Assembly: GCA_963693365.1 (NCBI GenBank)
Contig: CAVNZM010000017.1
Span: 5,952,001-6,016,000 of the forward strand
Source: Amoebidium appalachense
Lineage: Eukaryota > Ichthyosporea
Length of the DNA stretch: 64,000 bases
Reading direction: 5' to 3'
Below, one piece after another: positions 24,063 to 35,401 of the stretch (the stretch's first letter is position 1; each line of letters starts with the position of its first letter). The position numbers and the translations under genes are program-made. Under the pieces are notes generated by a model. The model made no database searches and was not told the origin of the DNA. It saw only the letters and a program-made list of their open reading frames with translations.

Positions 24063-24195
24063 TGGGATGGGCAAGTAGCCTGGCTGACCGTTTCAGCGGC
24101 AGAGGCTGAGCGTGATATTTGGATCTTTGAACTGGAACAAAAGGTATTTTTGGGATACCTATGGAAAACTTATAACTGTAGTTGTGAGATAGGTG
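23250..24195. other. Intergenic region without a recognised gene
   Basis: AT-rich with a GGCCCCGGCCCGGCCC patch (about 23615) and an A28 run (24034-24061) preceded by CTCCGTTGAATAGATCCAGT. A similar string, TTCCGTTGAATAAATTCAGT plus an A-rich run, occurs at about 25398-25435 and may mark 3' ends of a retroposon family. Confidence 0.5.
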
Positions 24196-24240
24196 TACAC
24201 ACTTGGGGCCGCCGGGCTGCCCGGCGGCCCCAAGTGTGTA
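24196..24240. repeat. 45-bp perfect palindrome (22-bp arms, 1-nt centre)
   Basis: Left arm 24196-24217 starts TACACACTTGGGGCCGCC. The right arm 24219-24240 is its exact reverse complement, with a single T at 24218 between them. It can form a cruciform or an RNA hairpin of either strand. No surrounding gene explains it. Confidence 0.9.
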
Positions 24241-24384
24241 AATCACTGCAGTTTAGCAAACCGCGGCACTGAAGGCTACCACCTACTGAGGCGGTCTCTC
24301 CTTTTTCCTTTTCTTTCTTTCTTTTTTTTTTTTTTTTTTTTTCTCCGCCACAATTTTAAAGTAGATAGACGTATAACGTCGCAC

Positions 24385-24416
24385 GTGCGGCAACACGTAG
24401 TGACGTGTTGCGGCAC
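24385..24416. repeat. 14-bp stem-loop
   Basis: GTGCGGCAACACGT, loop AGTG, then ACGTGTTGCGGCAC: 13 of 14 pairs match. It lies 145 nt from the large palindrome, with a T20 tract between them. Confidence 0.8.
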
Positions 24417-26012
24417 TGACTGAGGCACCGCCGAGTACAAAAAAATGTAGCTCAGCAGCGCGTGCGGGCAATGCAAAATATACTACTGGTAGCATTGTGC
24501 ACAATGTGCAGTAACGTGGCAAGTGTTTTTGTTATTCGGAAAAATGGAATATTGGGTTCTAAACTCATAGATCCCCCTAGGCCTACTAGTTGCGCGGTAT
24601 CTGCAGGTATAAATCTGCTAATATTAATCCAGTGACATGATGCGGCATGGGTAACTGTGTGTGTAGGCCCATGTATTCCTTTGCATTTTATAGGACTTAG
24701 AGCTTGTCAAACTCTTCAGTGGGTATTTGTAATACAATGTACATGTACAACACACACGTCTCACGTTCAATCTACCTGGTCCTTCCTCTCGCTATCTCAC
24801 TCACTCTTTCTTTTCTCTTCCTGTTTTTTCTGCCTTTTCGAGTTATTATCATACGCTGCAGTATAAGTTTCTTTCTCGCTCTGAGAAAGAGATTCATGGT
24901 AAAACTCAGTCTGCATGTGTTATGTTCCTTAGGCAACACCGTACTGATCGTTATCACTCTTTGGGAGCTTTGGCAGGATACATTTCTCCTCACTGCCTGC
25001 TGTACATATGGATACCACCCTAGTAGATAAGTCTATATATGGTGCTCGGATGTTGCAATTGATATTGCATGGCCATGGGAAGTTGTGCAGTGGCGTTGTA
25101 ATTCTTGTTTTCATCGCCGTTGGTGCCATTTTTTGTGCTGAACTTTTTAATCGAAAACATATTGATAGGTGTGAGCTCGAGTTTTTACGTCGTGTTTTGC
25201 CGACATCTTTCCCTACGGGTGTCTGCTACACTGGCTGGCAATGTGAACACTATAGACTTTTTGTTGTATTCTGTTGGCCGTCACATTGAGTATTGAGAAT
25301 ATTCACACAGTGTTCAGGTATCTCAGTATGCACTTGTTACTGGATAACTCGTGAAGTCTTTATTGCCTCCTAAGTATGCCGTGCATACTTGCATATCTTT
25401 CCGTTGAATAAATTCAGTCAAAAGAAAAGAAAAAAAAATCACGATCAATTAAGCGGAAATCATGAAAGGATTCCGAGAACAGCTGCAGGGCCCGCAGAAT
25501 TCTAGAATCCACTGTGTTGGTATGTATTGAATTGTTATGCCAGGGTTACAAATGTTTTGGAATTCCCATGCATTGTCCGAATCGCTCTGTATTACAGCTC
25601 TCATAAAGAGCAGTAATTTTCGTTGGAAGAAAAGATCTGCTCTTCAAATATGAAAAAAGTCGCTACCTGGCCTTACAAAGCAGTGAAAGCACTGAGTTTA
25701 CGGGGGACAGAGTCACAGAGACCGGAGCAGGACCGGGCAACAAATCTGTGGAATGTGACTCCGTGAGCGAGTGATAAAATAAATACATCTGATTGATGGA
25801 AAGTTTCAAACAAATTTGGAACTAAAAGCGGAAAGTCCAGTAACTTCTGATTGGGTTTTTTTTATATGAAGGAAATTGCAAGGATGGCGTTCACAGAGCT
25901 TGGCGCGTTTTGATTAGAGAAGCCCGGGTTATCAGATGAGTGCGATTGGTACACACTGCATGCCTGAGCCTATAAACAACTTTTTATCAGCTAATCATGA
26001 CTGAGCGGCGGC
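24417..26012. other. Intergenic region without a recognised gene
   Basis: AT-rich, free of long homopolymers. The plus-strand open frames at 24704-25030 and 25008-25289 look like hydrophobic translations of AT-rich DNA and show no motif. I see no supported gene. Confidence 0.45.
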
Positions 26013-26466
26013 CCTCCTCGCAGGGTTCGAAGGACGGTGGAGTCCATTAACGGAAGTCGAAATCCCGTTTCGGAAAACCTCTTCGAAAATCGGAATGCTC
26101 GGTCAAAGCAGGCCCACCAAAAATCGTAATCGTCGCGCATCAGTAAACTAGGGCATGCTTATTTGTGCCTATATTGCATCAAAATGTAATTATAATGCAT
26201 ACTCAAAAACCCCTGTGGTTATTAGAGGCCTTCCTGGTGTTGGCAGTTGAAGCTCTGAAGGAATAAAAGGGAAATATGAAGTGCATTAATGCACAATATA
26301 TCATATACATTTTGTCTACGTATATACGTACGGTCACGTCCTCTTACACATATGTGCGGCAGTGCCAATGTATATGAGGATATATACTATGTGTGCATAT
26401 GTATCTAGTTCCTGTGTGTGTCACTGTGTCCGTGGCCTTATTTTTTCCCAGTGCACGCATTTTCTT

Positions 26467-27437
26467 TTATTTGAAGCTCGAAGAACCGTATTTTGGTCGC
26501 AATACCACGTACGGAACGGAGGGGGGTGCCAGCCTTATGACGTTTTGCAAGGCTACCATTTGAATTGCCAAAACAAAGTAGTGTACAAAGAACACCCGAT
26601 GCACATACCTCCCATGCAAACGATGCAGGATGTTTACTCGGTTGTCGCGGATCACATGTACAAATACGTGCAAGCACTCATTGATAACTTGCAAAACCGA
26701 TTCCCCTCGGACGAGTGCACTGAGGCTATGGACGTGTTTGTTCCATCGAAGTTCCCCATTACCAAAAGCAGTCTCGAAGCATACGGAAACGACAAGATTA
26801 GAGTGCTCGCTGAGTTCTATGGGTCTGTTAAAACAATGGGCGGAACGAATTATATACCCCCACTTGCCGCCGAAGATGTGATAGATCAGTGGCCACGTGC
26901 CAAAGAAATTATCTTTGAGCACCACCGGCGTCTCCTTGAGGTTAAAGTAGAAAATGTACCTGTTGGATATAGGTCTCTGAACGAGGCATGGGCCGATCTC
27001 TGTAAGATAGAAACTTTTCATATATATTGTGCTGCTGTACTTGAGTTGGTTAACATTGTCAGAATAATCCCAATTAGTAATGCAACAAGTGAACGTGGCT
27101 TCTCTGCTGGTGTGAATATCATTAATAAGACTTCTCTCAAAGCACGTATGACAACACAGACAGTGCACAATCAGCTCATGATAGCCATGAATGGGCCGGA
27201 TATAGAGGCAGATGTGAAGCACGTGAAAGCTGAGCTTAAGATTCAGAAAGAAATGGCTTAGAAATTAGTTAAAGAGGGCAAACTGAAAGGGTTGACTGTA
27301 GAAGGGGCCAAGGAGCAGCTGGAAAAGGCCCAGGTGGCTGTCCGAGGCAGCAGCCCAAAAGAAGGCTCTGGCAGATTTCCTGGCTTTTGACTGGAACAGG
27401 GTGCACAATGTGTATATTGCCAACCCTTTCAAATAAA
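26467..27437 (+). pseudogene. hAT transposase remnant, C-terminal region
   Basis: An open frame to the TAG at 27259-27261 ends with the hAT C-terminal dimerisation region: IIPISNATSERGFSAGVNII, then TSLKARMTTQTVHNQLMIAM. The earlier part (KFPITKSSLEAYGNDKIRVL) is colinear with the end of the catalytic domain. The BED finger and most of the DDE region are absent. Family-like sequence starts near 26467, after a TTTTCTTTTATTTGAAG string that could be an old acceptor. Coding-like sequence continues past the TAG as KLVKEGKLKGLTVEGAKEQL; after one more frameshift (about 27335-27350) it reads QKKALADFLAFDWNRVHNVY and ends at a TAA at 27435-27437. The one in-frame stop and one frameshift indicate decay. 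Confidence 0.8.
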
Positions 27438-27519
27438 TTGGATCTCTGACAACACACCAGCACCCAGTAACCGTCAACTAGTGTCCCTTGTTTTTATTTA
27501 AAAATTCTGGGGGAGGGGG

Positions 27520-27891
27520 AGGGGAGGGAGGGGAGGGGGGGGGGGGGGGGGGAGGGGGGAGTGAGTTGAGGCAGCAACATGGGAAGCTCAGGCAGAAATC
27601 GAATGTTTGGGGGGGTGAGAGGGGGGGGGGGGGGGGGGGGGGGGAAATCACGTTGGGTGGTTGTGTTTGTGTTTGTGTGTGTGTGAGTATTTTTCTTTGA
27701 AATTGTGTGTGCGTGTGTGGTGTGTATGTATGCAGGGTGTGCGTGTCTGTGTATGTGTGTGTATATGCCAGTGTGGGTGTGTGTGTTTGTACCAACGGTT
27801 TCTTGTGTGTGTGTATGTGTTTGTGTGTGTGTGTGTGTACGTGCCACGGGGTGTGTGTGCGTGCGCCGTTTACATGGTGTGTGTGCAGTGT

Positions 27892-27942
<51 letters not shown>

Positions 27943-28110
27943 GTGTGTGTGTGGGTGGGTGGACGTGCATAGCATGTGATTGTACAGGGTGGATGCATGT
28001 GCACGTTTGTAATACAGTTATCATGAGATAGTATGTGCTTGTGCACGTGTACTAGCCTAGGTCACATGTGTGGTGTCACGGCTGTGTATGTATGTGCATG
28101 TGTGTCTTTG
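27520..28110. repeat. G-rich and (TG)n expansion inside the hAT element
   Basis: G-rich runs at 27508-27645, then TG-dominated sequence at 27660-27965. Long Val-Cys frames across it are repeat artefacts. Confidence 0.8.
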
Positions 28111-28215
28111 AACGGAACACAGTGGTGCACAGTGTGTGTATTGCCAGCCATTTAAGACGCGTGCCACTGATCGTGATACACGTGGCACCTGCACCTGGTG
28201 GCCGTCGACTCTGAG
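28105..28215 (+). repeat. Second, diverged copy of the hAT transposase tail
   Basis: GGAACACAGTGGTGCACAGT...GTGTATTGCCAGCCATTTAA parallels GGAACAGGGTGCACAATG...TGTATATTGCCAACCCTTTC at 27392-27437. The similarity extends into the following CACCTGCACC/GCCGTCGAC versus CACCAGCACC/ACCGTCAAC. The last ~100 nt of the gene is therefore present twice. Confidence 0.6.
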
Positions 28216-28561
28216 CATCTAGATCCATTCCATGTTTAGGCCTTCCTGGGGGGGAAGGGGGGGGGGGGGGGGGGCGAGGGAGGTACTAGACATGGGGGGG
28301 GGGGGGGGAGGGGGGGGGGGGGGATCCGCCTGAGAGGGGGGGTGGGGGGGGGGGGGGGAGGGGTGAGGCTGGAGCGGCGGTGGGGGGAGAAGGAGGGGCA
28401 GCACTGGTGGAGGGAACGGTGGGCAGCGGAGGAGGGGGGAATGGGGTTCGATTTCTGGGGGGGGGAAGTTTTGAAATGGAGGCTATATATACATGCGCAG
28501 GCATATGCATTGTATGTTCATGTGGCCATGCATGGCTATGATGCATATGTGGTGTCACGGC

Positions 28562-28599
<38 letters not shown>

Positions 28600-28779
28600 G
28601 GTGTGTGCATACATGTGTTTGGTGTGACAACATGTACATGTGCTAGGCTGGCGCTGTAGTCAGGGTCCTCCATTGAACATTCTACAGGGACAGGGAGACA
28701 CGTACGTACGTGTGCAGCTTGTGTGGGTGGTTTATGCCCCGTGTATGATGAGACCTGCGAAGTCATGAGAAGCTTTCCC

Positions 28780-28826
<47 letters not shown>

Positions 28827-28869
28827 ATGGCGGTTTTTTTGTATAGAAATTGAAATGGGTGGGTGCTAG

Positions 28870-28904
<35 letters not shown>

Positions 28905-29131
28905 CTCTCGGGCGTTCCGATTCGGCCGGGACGATTTTCGGAACTGTGTTTTCAAATATCGGAAATTCCGATTTTTTTTCGTAACTTCGAACCCTGCCTC
29001 CTCGGGCCACACCATGCGACGCATGCATATTCCATGTGTGCAAATGGGGAAAAAAATAAGGCTTATGGGTGTTTACTATAGCCTACATATATGATTTATA
29101 CAGACTGTTTTGAAACTAGCATATTATACTA

Positions 29132-29359
29132 ATGCAACAAACTTTGGATTCGTTGATTAGAGAAATCAATATATATCAACGCGCACACGAATTATCCCTT
29201 AAATTTCACGAGCACACCACCCGCCTGTCCGCTTGTGCCCCGGACCACCTGCTCTTCCGGCTACACGCATCCCCGCCGGAATCGCCCCTCTACCTCCTCC
29301 CTTCCACATCGTCTCTGCCCATTGTCGAGCGTTATGCGGAATGGCTGGCGACCCCACCG
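29132..29359 (+). CDS. Candidate first exon of an unidentified gene
   Basis: ATG at 29132 opens 76 codons of ordinary composition (RAHELSLKFHEHTTRLS, DHLLFRLHASPPESPLYLLP, SLPIVERYAEWLATPPE) ending at a good donor, GGAG|GTACGG. Other exon-like islands follow on the same strand: 30640-30689 (after CTGATCAG, ending at GTATGT), 30705-30745, about 30849-30932 (before GTATGG), 31173-31240, and a possible last exon 34351-34473 (after CTCTCCAG, reading VHEVRLENLKKPQLVPKFGL and ending TAG). I could not make every phase agree and recognise no family, so the gene model is tentative. Confidence 0.3.
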
Positions 29360-29401
29360 GAGGTACGGCTAGATCATAGTGTGAATATGAATAGTTTCAA
29401 G

Positions 29402-29416
29402 TCTCTCTCTCCCTCC

Positions 29417-29500
<84 letters not shown>

Positions 29501-29530
29501 CCCCCCCCCCCCCCCCCCCCCTCCCTCCCC

Positions 29531-29601
<71 letters not shown>

Positions 29602-29620
29602 TTCTCTCGCTCTCTGAGAC
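29402..29620. repeat. (CT)n microsatellite
   Basis: About 100 CT units interrupted by a C23 run (29499-29521). Confidence 0.95.
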
Positions 29621-29689
29621 TCTCACTTTGTCACTCACCCGGACAGACACTCACACCGTGACACACGAGCACATGTATATTCACACACT

Positions 29690-29903
29690 GGCACACACAC
29701 AGACACACACACAGACATGTACAACACGCTGGCACACGTGTGCACACACACACACACACATACACATGTGTACACGCAAAAACGCACGAACATCCACATA
29801 CGCACAAGCACACGCACGCGCAACCACATACGCACCGGCACACCTACACACACACACTTACACCCACACCCACAGACACACTAAAACACACACACACATG
29901 AAC

Positions 29904-29947
<44 letters not shown>

Positions 29948-29948
29948 G

Positions 29949-29982
<34 letters not shown>

Positions 29983-30244
29983 ACACGCACGCATGTGCGC
30001 ATACCCACCTACACCTACACACACACATACTTCACGTGTGGCCTGTGACACATGCGCCCACACACACACATCGTTAGTACACCGTGCCCAAACACAGAAC
30101 ACATACACAATGTCATATGCATACGCACACGCGCGCATACATATGCACGTCCCAACACACACACACACACCCACATACATACACTGTGACACAAAAACAC
30201 AGACACACATGCACAGACGGTCACGGTCGTGACAGACACACTCA

Positions 30245-30340
<96 letters not shown>

Positions 30341-30419
30341 ACGCACACACACACACACGCACACACCCGCGCACGCACACACACACACTCACACACACAC
30401 TCACACACGCACACACACA

Positions 30420-30475
<56 letters not shown>

Positions 30476-30500
30476 GTCACACACACACACACACACAGTG
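29690..30500. repeat. (CA)n-rich block
   Basis: Nearly 800 nt of CA-dominated sequence, including uninterrupted (CA)n at 30243-30330 and 30428-30472. Open in all frames; no gene. Confidence 0.95.
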
Positions 30501-30964
30501 CCGAGTCATAACACAGCCACAAACACATAGACTTTTACTAGCAAGCACCACAGAACCATTACACTCACACAGTAAGCACCGTTGACGCCGTTAAAGTAAG
30601 TTGCCCTACTGATCAGAATTCTCGAAGCACTGTTCGGAACGGAGAAACTAAAAAAAGAAAAAGCTACGGTATGTGGCCGGGGGATGGGAAGATGGGAGGG
30701 AGAGGTGCACGGGAGGCATTGGAAGCCGCCCAATTTGAGAAGGTGATGCGGAAGGGGGGAGGGACAGGGGGGGGGGGGGGAGGGGAGGGGGAAGGAGGGA
30801 GGGAAGCGGCGAGGGGAGTGCGGGGGGGTGGGAGGACCGGACGTCAGTAACTCGGAGGCGTTGAGGTTCGGAGAAGGGTGGAAGACGGGAGAGTGGACTA
30901 AGCACCCCTATATATGGTCATCTGAGGGAGGTATGGGGAGGGGCTCATTACGGGTTGAGCCCGT

Positions 30965-31080
30965 GGGCGGGGGGAGGGGGGAGGAGGGGGGGGGGGGGGG
31001 GGGGGGGGGAGGGGGAGGGGGGGGAGGGGGCGGGGGGCGGGGGGCGGGTGGGGAGGGGGGGGGGGGGGGGGGGGGGGGGT
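30965..31080. repeat. Poly-G block
   Basis: Three G runs of 20-35 nt separated by single A or C bases, between two exon-like islands. Confidence 0.9.
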
Positions 31081-31423
31081 ACCACATGTCACCGATGATG
31101 TTGGTAGAATGTGCAATGGTCCTTTTCTACATGCCTTATTTGGCAGGTTGCTAACCATAAAAGGTTGGTCTTGGCAGCCCAACTCCAACTTTACAACTAG
31201 TCACATCGCCTGTGGTGCAGCAGCTTGCCGTTACAACTGCGGCAGGTATGCAAGTGCCGCAAGATGATATCTTGAAGAAAAAAAAAAAAAAAAACCAAGG
31301 GGGGGGGGGGGGGGGGGGGGGGGGGGGGCTCCCAGGGTTGTTGCTGCAGCGTACGGCTGCCCCGACAGAAAAAACAAAACTAGGCCCTGATCTCTTTCCC
31401 TCCCCCCTCCCCCCCCCTCCCGC

Positions 31424-31472
<49 letters not shown>

Positions 31473-31574
31473 CCCCCCTCCCCCTCCCCCTTCCTCACCA
31501 CCACCGCCACACACACAAACACACACATCGGGCCGTACCCTGCCGTGTTCCCCTCCACTCTCGGCTGGGAATAA

Positions 31575-32135
31575 AACCGGTTCTTATTGAACAGGGAGGG
31601 GGGTGCGGGGCGGGAGGGGGGAAGGGGGGGATGGGAGGGGAAGGGAGGAAGGGGGGAGGGTGTACATGGGTGTACATGCAGTTCTACTGCCCAGACTCCC
31701 CCACCCTCCCCCTCCCCCCACCTCCTCGTCTCCTCTTCCCCTTCCAGCCCCTCCTCTCTCCCCCCCCCCCTCCCCCTCCCCCCGCTCCCCCACCTCCCCG
31801 CCCCTCCCCCTTTCAGAGGCTCTCTGCTTGTGGGAAAAAAAAAACTCAGCTGAAAAGAATTCATCCTGTAGTGTTGTAGAGCACGAGTCAACCACTTCAA
31901 ATTGTTAGCCGGTGACGGTCGTCTAAGGACACCGAGGTCTCATTCATAAATTGTAAAGCTCATGTGTACGGGCGCAATAGTATCAGTGGTGTGGTTGTGT
32001 GTGTGGTTGTGTGGGTATTGTGCCTGTGCCGCTTGCGCCACGTGTGACACTGTGTATGCATGTGCGGGTGAAGGTATTGGACGTGTGTGTTTGTGTCACA
32101 GTTTCAAAGCTTGTGTGTTCGTGCAGGGTTGTGTG

Positions 32136-32201
<66 letters not shown>

Positions 32202-33685
32202 ACGGTGTGCACGTGCGGCGTGGGTGAGACGGTGTGTGTGTATGGTGTGTACATGTAGGTGCGCACGGTGTTTTTATGACGGTGCGCACGCATGCACGCT
32301 TGTGTGTATGATTGATATCTTGTGATTGGGTGTGACGGTTAAGGTCACTTGTTCGCGTGCATTCGTTACTCGGTTGTAACTGAAGTATGTGTGTGCATGT
32401 GAATGTGTCACAGTGTGTGTGCCCGTGTGTGCGCTTGTGTGCGATTCACATGATGTTTGCATCCATTCACATATGACACTGCATGTGGGTGTGGGTGGAT
32501 GCGTGGTGTGCCAGTGTGTGTGTGTCTCAGTCTTTGCCATGCATTGCCGCATTGCAAACACACACACTGCCAAGGAGAAAGGAGGGGTACCTTGCTATGA
32601 TTCGAGAAGGGTTTTATCATCGAACGTACATGTGTGATCTCTCTCCAATCAGATATATCACAAGGACTAGTGACTTCACAGTGTCCCACGTTTTTCTTTC
32701 TTTACGCCCAAATTTCTTATTAATTAAACCTACGTTCTGCGCTGCACACCAGTGCATGTATACACCAGTACCGTGACACCGTGGCGCGCGCGCACACACA
32801 CACACGCGCGCACGCACGCACACACACGCACGCACACACACACACACACACACATACACACACACACACACACACAGACACGCACGCATACAAAACTTTG
32901 AAAAAAACAAAAAAAAAACAAAAAAAACTCGGACACCCCCCCCCCCCCCCCAATATGATGCATGTGTGAATGCAAATAAATTAATATCAATTCCATCATT
33001 AATAGCACATAAAAGTATCTAATCCTAAAAGAAAGATTCTTTTAGGAATCCTGGTCGGGTCAGATCCAATAACAATTTACGCTCTATAAAATGCGCATCA
33101 AACAGCCTTTGGCCTGAACCGAAAAGGCCGATACATCGGCCTAAAAGAAGCCTGGTCCCCTTTATAAGAGTCAAATGCGGGTTTTTGCACGTGTGTTGTG
33201 TCCCACAGTGCACTGAGTCCCCCCCCCCCCCCCCAAAAAAAAAAAAAAAAAAAAAAAAGGAAAATACTATACTAGTTTTACTTTTACTATACACAGAATT
33301 TAACTTTTCTTTTCTTTTCTTTTTTCTTTTTCCTTTTTTTTTTTTTTTTTTTTTTGGGGGGGGGGGGGGGGGGGGCAGCAGAACTTAGCAGTTGTCCTCC
33401 CTTTCTCCCAAAATTAGTGGTGATTGAATCACAACGAAAGAAGGGATGTTTATACCACCCCCAATACCACACATGTGCGATGACACACACACATACACAC
33501 ACGCACACGGACAAACATACACACAAAGGCACACACACGTACACACACGTGCACATAGTGTCACGCACGCGCGCGCGCACACACGTTGTAACTTGCCGCA
33601 CACTGAGACACCAGCGCACACCATACATGCACGCACACACACACGTACGCCCACACGCATGCATGCACACGTGTGGCCGCCTGCA

Positions 33686-33735
<50 letters not shown>

Positions 33736-34066
33736 CACACAGACACACAAATATACATGTGTACACACACGTACTGGCACACGTCCACACTCATGCCCCC
33801 ACACACGCACGTGCACACACACACTGTACCTGTAAGCACATGCGTCAGTGCAACCCACACACCCTCTCTTTCTATCACACACACACTCTCTGTGCTCACT
33901 CTCTCTTCTTCCCCCTCCCCTCCCCCCCCCTCCTCCCGCCCCCCCTTCCCCCCCTCCCCTCCCCCCCTCTCCCCCGGAGTCACTCTCTCTCTCACTCTCT
34001 TGCGCGCTCTCTCCTTATCTCTAGATCTCTCTCTCCCCCTCTCCCTCTCTCCCTCTCTCCCTCTCG

Positions 34067-34097
<31 letters not shown>

Positions 34098-34350
34098 CTC
34101 TCTCTCGCCCCCTCCCTCTCTCTCTCTCTCTCCCCCCCCCCCCCCCTCTCTGTCTCTCTCCCCCCCCCCCTCTCTGTCTCTCTCTCTCCCCCTCCCTCCC
34201 TCCCCCCTCCCCCCCCCTCTCTCGCTCTCTCTCAGCCTCACTCATCCCCCCCCCTCCCCCTCCCCCTTCCTCTCCCCACCTCCCCCCCCCCCCCCCCCCC
34301 TCTCTCAGCCCCTCCCCCTCCCCCCCCACCCACCCACTCAGGCTCTCTCC
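31575..34350. other. Low-complexity stretch without a supported gene
   Basis: Contains (GT)n at 32139-32200, CA blocks at 32791-32890 and 33480-33830, CT/C blocks at 33840-34340, paired C-A and T-G homopolymers (33219-33258 and 33337-33375), and a unique patch 32930-33215 with two small palindromes. An AATAAA at about 31571 could end a transcript. No coding sequence is supported. Confidence 0.6.
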
Positions 34351-34473
34351 AGGCCCGTTCACGAAGTTCGTCTAGAAAATTTAAAGAAGCCTCAGTTAGT
34401 GCCAAAATTCGGCTTAGGTAGGAGAAGATCATTCAACGAAAGAAAGTGTGTGCCATTTCCCGTATTCATTTAG

Positions 34474-34935
34474 CAATTATCACTACTCTATATGGAAGTT
34501 CATCCTATAGCCTTTTTGTTGTACATGTTTGTACGTGAGGCCCCGGGGGATGGGCCAAAAGTAACACCCCCATGGCTTTTCCGAACGTTATCATTTTATT
34601 CAGATTTTTCATTTTAAAATATTACAATATTTTACTTTTTGGACTTCCTATTATTATAAGTTTCCATGCCAACATGAACACTACCGTGAATAAGCAAGTC
34701 TTAGAAAGGATTTCCCATGATGATGATGCGGCCCACCTGCCCGTACCAACGTGTGTCTCCCTACACTCTAAGAGAGAGCCATGGCTGCGGGCGGCGCCCA
34801 TCGTCTACAGTAGTGTGTGGCCGTGCTGGAAAACGCAGTAACACGAGGGGCTCTGCTCCCACCGTTTCCGGATCCCAAAATATAGACCGTGTAAACCAGC
34901 CATGGCTGTCCCAAATGAAAAGGAGCCACTCAGTA
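34474..34935. other. Unique flank upstream of the Ngaro-type element
   Basis: No gene supported. GTGCTGGAAAACGCAGTA at 34823-34840 recurs exactly at 40846-40863 inside the insertion in B2. Confidence 0.5.
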
Positions 34936-35401
34936 TGTTGTTCTCGAGCGGGAGGAGGCAGCGGTGAGAGATGACACGTGTTCGGTCAGTCGGCGGTAAC
35001 GGCTACATAGCGGTGCAAGCTGATTGGCCCTAACGGGTAGAATGTTAAGCTCAGTGTGTCGTATGTATCTTTAGTGATTGGATATAGATCAGGTATAGTT
35101 ATGAAGTGATCCGCTGTTATCAGTAGATAGGTGATATGATTGGTGGCTTTTCCACTGTTCTAAAAATGTGAGTGAGCCGCGCACCAGCTTTGTAGAGCTG
35201 GCTGTGGGCGTCGTTCGTTCAGTTCTTGTTTTTAGAGCTAGTGTGTAGGTGAAAAGAAAAAAGGCGAGGGAGCAACGTGATAAGGTAATAATTAGGCTGT
35301 TTGGGTGTTTTCTTGGTTTGGTGGCACCTTGTGTAAAGGGGCAGAAGCTGAGACCTCAGTCTGATTAGTTGGTGCCTTACGGTTTGCTCTTGCTTTCTCT
35401 T
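34936..35401 (+). repeat. Split direct repeat A1
   Basis: Begins TGTTGTTCTCGAGCGGGAGG and ends TTGCTCTTGCTTTCTCTT. Near-identical to 39845-40306. Confidence 0.92.

Larger units (their letters stand above)
26013..29004 (+). mobile_element. hAT-family DNA transposon with 8-bp target duplication
   Basis: The element spans 26021-28996. It begins CAGGGTTCGAA and ends TTCGAACCCTG, a perfect 11-bp inverted repeat of the CAGGG type used by hAT elements. CCTCCTCG occurs immediately outside both ends (26013-26020 and 28997-29004), the 8-bp duplication typical of hAT. Subterminal TCGGAA/TTTCGGAAAA motifs occur at both ends. It carries the 3' part of a transposase (26467-27437); its right half is filled by TG and poly-G tracts, probably expanded after insertion. 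Confidence 0.9.

Noticed and set aside
24704-25289. Two overlapping frames of about 100 codons
   Set aside because: Composition typical of AT-rich non-coding DNA; hydrophobic without a motif or good start context.
33025-33294. 89-codon minus-strand frame
   Set aside because: Starts before a T/G homopolymer (Phe/Gly run) and shows no motif or splice support.
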